A stretch of DNA of 64,000 nucleotides, taken from an uncultured Candidatus Binatia bacterium (GTDB taxonomy: Bacteria > Desulfobacterota > Binatia > Bin18). The stretch is taken from the NCBI GenBank assembly GCA_958296235.1, contig OY282457.1, forward strand, positions 3,033,338-3,097,337, given 5' to 3'. The notes under the pieces were generated by a model. It was not told the origin of the DNA, did not search any database, and saw only the letters and a list, made by a program, of their open reading frames with translations. The position numbers were made by a program, and so were the translations under genes. Below, one piece after another: positions 60,417 through 64,000 of the stretch; position 1 is the first letter of the stretch; the number at the start of each line of letters is the position of its first letter.

Positions 60417-61019
60417 ATGGCAAAAGCAGTCTCAAAACCGACAAGCGGGACAACGGCAAAAAAGACCGCTGGCGCGAAAAAAACGACCAAGCGGACGCGG
60501 AAAAGTCCGGTCAAGAAAACCGCTGGCGCGGCTGAGCCGGCGGTCCAGGCCGCGCTTCTGACATTGCAGCAACGGCTCGACACCTTAGAGGGCACGCTCT
60601 CGCAGGGCTTAACCGCACTCGTGGCTGAGGTCAAGGAACTCCGGTCTGCCGCTCCGGTCGATCCGCCTCAATCCGGCTTGACCGAGGAAACGATCGGCAC
60701 TCTCATCCAAGAGACGCTGCAAAAGCATATCGAGGAGCAGATAGAGCCCGTGACGACCACGCTCCGGCGCATTGAGGAGCGAGTTGGTTTTATCGGGAAC
60801 CGTTTGAAAGCGTCAGGCGGAGGAGGGAGGAATAAATCGGGCCGGCGGGAGCAGCCTCCGAATGCGCGCGCTAAGGGGCCGAATGCGCCCCGCCCTAGTC
60901 AGAGTTCGGGCCAGAGTCCGGGCCAGAATTGGACGCCTCCCTCTGCCGCGTCGGTCCAGGGACATTTTACGCCACGTCCGATGAGTCTGGATCACTTGGC
61001 CCGAGAAGACGACGAATAG
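60417..61019 (+). CDS. Lys/Ala-rich coiled-coil protein
   Basis: A 200-residue protein. Residues 1-45 are Lys/Thr/Ala-rich like histone H1 or PhaF-type tails. Residues about 47-130 form a predicted coiled coil (TLQQRLDTLEGTLSQGL, LQKHIEEQIEPVTTTLRRIEERV). A disordered Pro/Ser/Gly tail follows. DNA- or surface-binding seems plausible; no family is recognised. AAAGGAACGGT precedes the ATG. Confidence 0.6.
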   Translation: MAKAVSKPTSGTTAKKTAGAKKTTKRTRKSPVKKTAGAAEPAVQAALLTLQQRLDTLEGTLSQGLTALVAEVKELRSAAPVDPPQSGLTEETIGTLIQETLQKHIEEQIEPVTTTLRRIEERVGFIGNRLKASGGGGRNKSGRREQPPNARAKGPNAPRPSQSSGQSPGQNWTPPSAASVQGHFTPRPMSLDHLAREDDE

Positions 61020-61049
61020 GGCCTGGAGTTGGCTCTGACGAATACCGCG

Positions 61050-61523
61050 CTAGTCAACCGCGTGCGGGTCTGCTCGGAGCGCAATATCACGCAGAAAAGC
61101 ATTCAGCCGCCGTTTGTCTTTCTCCAGGGAAAGAAAGAACTGGGTGGCGTCGGGCAGGTCCGGGTCCCAATAAATGGCCTGCTCGTTATACTGTTGGGTC
61201 AGGGTTTGGCTGTCCTCAAGGTCGTGAACAACCCGGGACCAGTGGTTGTGCCCCCCTTTTGGTGGAGCCTCTTCCGCTTCACTCCACTGGCCCTCTAACT
61301 CCACGATTTTATCCTGAATACGCTGGGTAATACGTTCCTGCTCTTCCGCGGCGGTCCGCAGCTGATCCCGACCCGCCTGATGGGGCGCAAGCTCTGCGTG
61401 GGCGAGAATTTGCTGAGCGAGCTGTTTTTCTGCCTGACAGCTCGTCACGAGGGTTGGTACTAACTGTTGCGGATCTTTATGCTGCGGCTCCTCAGAGCCA
61501 ACAAAACGTTGCCAAAAACCCAT
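61050..61523 (-). CDS. Helical hypothetical protein (157 aa)
   Basis: A 157-residue mostly helical acidic protein: LVPTLVTSCQAEKQLAQQILAHAEL, RTAAEEQERITQRIQDKIVELEGQW and DPDLPDATQFFLSLEKDKRRL. The repeated helices with His/Glu suggest a four-helix bundle but a ferritin-type metal motif is not clear. No family is recognised. It converges on the coiled-coil gene and diverges from rpoZ. Confidence 0.6.
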   Translation of the reverse strand: MGFWQRFVGSEEPQHKDPQQLVPTLVTSCQAEKQLAQQILAHAELAPHQAGRDQLRTAAEEQERITQRIQDKIVELEGQWSEAEEAPPKGGHNHWSRVVHDLEDSQTLTQQYNEQAIYWDPDLPDATQFFLSLEKDKRRLNAFLRDIALRADPHAVD

Positions 61524-61659
61524 AGCGTTCTCCCGGACCGGAAGTACCGTGCCGGGTATGACTTGTCAAGGTCGGAAACGGTCCCGTTTCCTGCTTCCTT
61601 CTTTGTCGATGATAAGCTAGTATGATACACAACGGTGAAATGGATAAGAAGGAATCACA

Positions 61660-61869
61660 ATGGCACGTATCACGGTTGAGGACTGTCTGGCCCGGATCCC
61701 GAATCGATTTGAACTCGTTGTCGTGGCCGCGCACAGAGCGAAAGAACTCCTCAAGGGCTCGCCCCGGCTGGTTGACTCGGACAACAAAGAAGTCGTGACT
61801 GCCCTGCGTGAAGTTGCGGCCGGCAAAGTGTGGAAGGAAAAGGCCCAGGAAGCGATTGAAGAAGCGTAG
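61660..61869 (+). CDS. rpoZ: RNA polymerase omega subunit
   Basis: A 69-residue omega subunit: [30 protein letters not shown], followed by [17 protein letters not shown]. The NRFELV and AxRA(K/R)xL residues that hold the beta' C terminus are present. RBS AGAAGGA before ATG 61660. It is unlinked to spoT or gmk here. Confidence 0.95.
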   Translation: MARITVEDCLARIPNRFELVVVAAHRAKELLKGSPRLVDSDNKEVVTALREVAAGKVWKEKAQEAIEEA

Positions 61870-62025
61870 CTTGTTGCCTTTTGCTTTGCGGTATCCAGCG
61901 CTCTTCCCTCCATCAGACGCGGCGTATCGGGGTACGAGCCCAGCGCACAGGTCCAATGTGGTTTATGAGAGACACGGGGCAGTCAGAGCCGCCCCCGCTC
62001 GTTTTCGCTGTGGAATAAAGCCCTC

Positions 62026-63054
62026 ATGAAACGTGTGGCAAAAGATACAGAGACCGTTGCCGTGCCCGTTCTTGCCGAACCCGAACTGGCAGACTCCGCG
62101 CCGGTTGAGCAGAAAGGGCCGTCAGAACCGCCCATCCAAGTCAGCGCCACCCCAGCCGACGAGGCTGACAAGATGGAGACGGCGCTCATCCCCACGGATT
62201 CTCTCAATCGGTACATGGCAGAGATTCGTCGCTATGCCCTGCTCTCGCCCGAAGAGGAGCACGAGTTGGCGGTCCAGTATAAAGAGTACGGCGATGTGCA
62301 GGCCGCCTATCGGCTCGTCACCGCAAACTTACGCTTAGTGGTCATGATTGCCCGGAGTTATCAGCGGGCATTTCAGAATTTGCTCGATTTAATCCAGGAG
62401 GGGAATGTCGGCCTCATGGATGCGGTTCGGCACTTTGACCCGTACCGGGGCGTGCGGTTTCCCTCCTATGCGGTCTGGTGGGTACGGGCGTATATCATTC
62501 GCTACATTATGAACAATTGGCGTATGGTGAAGCTGGGCACGACCCAGGCTCAGCGCAAGCTCTTCTTTAATCTGCAAAAGGAAAAAGAACGACTGGAAGC
62601 CGAGGGATATTCCCCCGAGCCAAAATTGCTCGCCCACAACCTGGGAGTGAAAGAACGTGAGGTCGTGGAGATGGAGCAGCGCATGGCAGCCCGGGACCTC
62701 TCGGTTGATGCGCCGCTTGACGCGGGGGACGCGTCTGCCACGTTTCTCGACTTCCTTGCCGACCAGGGCTCGAATGCAGAGGAGGCGGTCTCGACGCGCG
62801 AATACCAGCAGCTGATTCGTCGCAAGCTGACCGACTTCGCCCAGACCTTGGAAGGCAAAGAAGAGGTGATATTCAATCAACGTCTCTTCGCCGAAGAGCC
62901 CTCGACGCTTCAGGACATTGGCGACCAGTACGGCATCAGTCGTGAGCGGGTGCGCCAACTCGAAAGCCGACTCAAGAAAAAATTAAAGGAATACCTGGTC
63001 CGCGAGATTCCAGACCTGACGGATCTCGATATTGGCCTGGCCGACGCGGGGTAA
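62026..63054 (+). CDS. rpoH: RNA polymerase sigma-32 (heat-shock) factor
   Basis: A 342-residue sigma-70-family factor. Region 1.2 SLNRYMAEIRRYALLSPEEE; region 2 LVTANLRLVVMIARSYQ and the NLLDLIQEGNVGLMDAVRHFDP core; the RpoH box QRKLFFNLQK; region 4 TLQDIGDQYGISRERVRQLESR. The RpoH box identifies sigma-32 rather than RpoD or RpoS. The first 50 residues are a long acidic/proline extension not seen in E. coli. It lies 156 bases after rpoZ. Confidence 0.95.
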   Translation: MKRVAKDTETVAVPVLAEPELADSAPVEQKGPSEPPIQVSATPADEADKMETALIPTDSLNRYMAEIRRYALLSPEEEHELAVQYKEYGDVQAAYRLVTANLRLVVMIARSYQRAFQNLLDLIQEGNVGLMDAVRHFDPYRGVRFPSYAVWWVRAYIIRYIMNNWRMVKLGTTQAQRKLFFNLQKEKERLEAEGYSPEPKLLAHNLGVKEREVVEMEQRMAARDLSVDAPLDAGDASATFLDFLADQGSNAEEAVSTREYQQLIRRKLTDFAQTLEGKEEVIFNQRLFAEEPSTLQDIGDQYGISRERVRQLESRLKKKLKEYLVREIPDLTDLDIGLADAG

Positions 63055-63098
63055 TCTTTTCCTTCATATTGCCACAGAGCGGAGAATCGGTTTATAGT

Positions 63099-63842
63099 GT
63101 GATTGTGCATGAACTGGATGCGGGTATTGTCATCATTGGCAACGAGATACTGTCCGGCAAGACGGTCGATACCAATTCGTCCTTCCTGGCCAGGGAACTC
63201 CGCAAGATTGGGGTGACCCTGAAGCGGGTCGTGGTCATCCCTGACGAACTCGACATCATTACCGAGACGGTTCGTGATTTTCACCGCCAGTTCGATATTG
63301 TCTTTACCTCGGGTGGGGTTGGCCCGACGCATGACGACATTACCATTGAAGGGGTGGCGCGCGCCTTGGAGCGAAAGGTCATCCGCCATCCCATGCTGGA
63401 GGGAAAACTACGCTCCTATCTCAACGGCCGACCGGCAAATGACGCCTACCTCAAGATGGCGGAAGCGCCTGAAGGGGCTGAGTTGATTGAAGATGGCGCG
63501 GTCCGTTTCCCGACGATCAAAGTGGAAAATGTGTATGTCCTGCCGGGTATCCCGGATATTTTCCAGCAGAAATTCCTGGCGCTCAAGAGTCGCTTTGCCG
63601 CGGCCCCCTATTATCTCAAAGTGCTCTACACGCGCGAATATGAGAGCGTGATCGCCGGCTTCCTGAATGAAACCTTACGCGAGTATCCAGATGTGATGCT
63701 CGGGTCGTACCCGAAGAATAACGATCCTGAGTACCGGGTAAAAATTACCCTTGAGTCAAAAGACAAACACTACGTTGATCGGGCTTTTCAACATTTGGTC
63801 ACGTTGCTCCCCGAGGGGTGTGTGGTGAAAACAGAAGGATGA
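63099..63842 (+). CDS. CinA-type molybdopterin-binding domain protein
   Basis: A 247-residue MoCF-binding-domain protein: GIVIIGNEILSGKTVDTNSSFLARELRKIG, TSGGVGPTHDDITIEGVARAL and PGIPDIFQQKF. It equals the N-terminal domain of CinA, without the C-terminal amidase domain; such single-domain proteins act on nucleotides or FAD. The start is uncertain (GTG 63099 or 63105, TTG 63069). The next gene starts 10 bases on. Confidence 0.85.
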   Translation: MIVHELDAGIVIIGNEILSGKTVDTNSSFLARELRKIGVTLKRVVVIPDELDIITETVRDFHRQFDIVFTSGGVGPTHDDITIEGVARALERKVIRHPMLEGKLRSYLNGRPANDAYLKMAEAPEGAELIEDGAVRFPTIKVENVYVLPGIPDIFQQKFLALKSRFAAAPYYLKVLYTREYESVIAGFLNETLREYPDVMLGSYPKNNDPEYRVKITLESKDKHYVDRAFQHLVTLLPEGCVVKTEG

Positions 63843-63852
63843 GGAGGATGTT

Positions 63853-64000
63853 ATGGGAAAAACGTTATCTGTCATGCTGTGCGGAAGTGTGCTGGGGCTG
63901 GCGCTGAGCGCGCCGCCGGCCGCGTCGTCCGACCTCGACTATCTCGAAGATGCCGGCATCGGAACGGCGACCGTGGCCGCCAACGTGTTCTACATCCCGG
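63853..64000 (+). CDS. Secreted protein of unknown function (5' part)
   Basis: An ATG with GAGGAGG upstream opens MGKTLSVMLCGSVLGLALS, a signal peptide with cleavage near residue 26 (PPAASSDL). The frame runs off the window at residue 49. No family is identifiable. It follows the CinA-type gene by 10 bases and is probably cotranscribed. Confidence 0.6.
   Translation, partial: MGKTLSVMLCGSVLGLALSAPPAASSDLDYLEDAGIGTATVAANVFYIP

Noticed and set aside
1..64000. tRNA, rRNA, riboswitches or an attachment tRNA
   Set aside because: No cloverleaf or rRNA-like sequence was recognised by eye; a tRNAscan/Infernal run would be needed to exclude weak candidates.

Overview
The window is chromosomal DNA from a GC-rich bacterium with densely packed genes. 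Housekeeping genes (leuCD, moaA, rpoZ, a sigma-32 type rpoH with an RpoH box, trmJ, CnoX-like thioredoxin) look like those of a Gram-negative, proteobacteria- or Desulfobacterota-like lineage. The accessory content is six luciferase-like (LLM) flavin oxidoreductases, Rieske oxygenases, amidohydrolases, cobalt nitrile hydratase and multi-hairpin interspersed repeats. This resembles uncultured lineages such as Tectomicrobia/Entotheonella or Binatota. That placement is inference from gene style only; no rRNA is present.

Layout. 0-2.1 kb: end of a 2-oxoacid dehydrogenase E1 beta gene and an E2 gene whose C terminus is fused to an OsmC domain. 2.2-8.5 kb: two alpha/beta hydrolases, an LLM oxidoreductase, a GlcG/HbpS protein, and a nitrile hydratase operon (beta, alpha, accessory) behind a NodB-type deacetylase. 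8.6-9.9 kb: a scar of toxin-antitoxin genes (Uma2, a HicB/TumE chimera, TumA-like). 9.9-19.2 kb: GDPD, LLM, leuD, leuC, CnoX, MBL hydrolase, acyl-CoA dehydrogenase, phosphoesterase, moaA. 19.3-20.2 kb: an orphan VapB-like gene next to a phage-like GIY-YIG gene. 20.2-25.4 kb: a co-directional catabolic operon (BadH-like SDR, second SDR, cupin lyase, amidohydrolase, Rieske alpha, Rieske beta). 25.4-31.2 kb: M50 protease, FMN protein, NTA/DszA-type monooxygenase, CmcJ-like oxygenase, MFS.

31.2-33.8 kb holds the most striking feature. A two-gene cassette (AAA ABC-type ATPase plus TOPRIM/DUF4276-like protein, a split OLD/PARIS-like architecture) lies exactly between a 52-bp direct repeat of the 3' end of an SDR gene, and no integrase is visible. 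34.4-44.4 kb is a second catabolic cluster (two Rieske alpha paralogues, a small partner protein, LLM enzymes, VOC dioxygenase-like proteins, an HpaB-type monooxygenase). It is interrupted by an apparent insertion at 38.6-40.3 kb. 44.5-51.1 kb: an orphan NorD/CbbO-like VWA protein and two tandem N-acyl-D-amino-acid deacylase paralogues with signs of gene conversion. 51.2-64 kb: ABC-class ATPase, GPH transporter, UDP-glucose dehydrogenase, TenA-LLM-phosphoesterase operon, trmJ, small proteins, rpoZ, rpoH, a CinA-type domain and the start of a secreted protein.

The general picture is an oxygenase-rich heterotroph attacking aromatic, amide/nitrile and sulfur/nitrogen-containing organics, with small mobile or defence scars between the catabolic operons. 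No CRISPR array, transposase, tRNA or rRNA was recognised.
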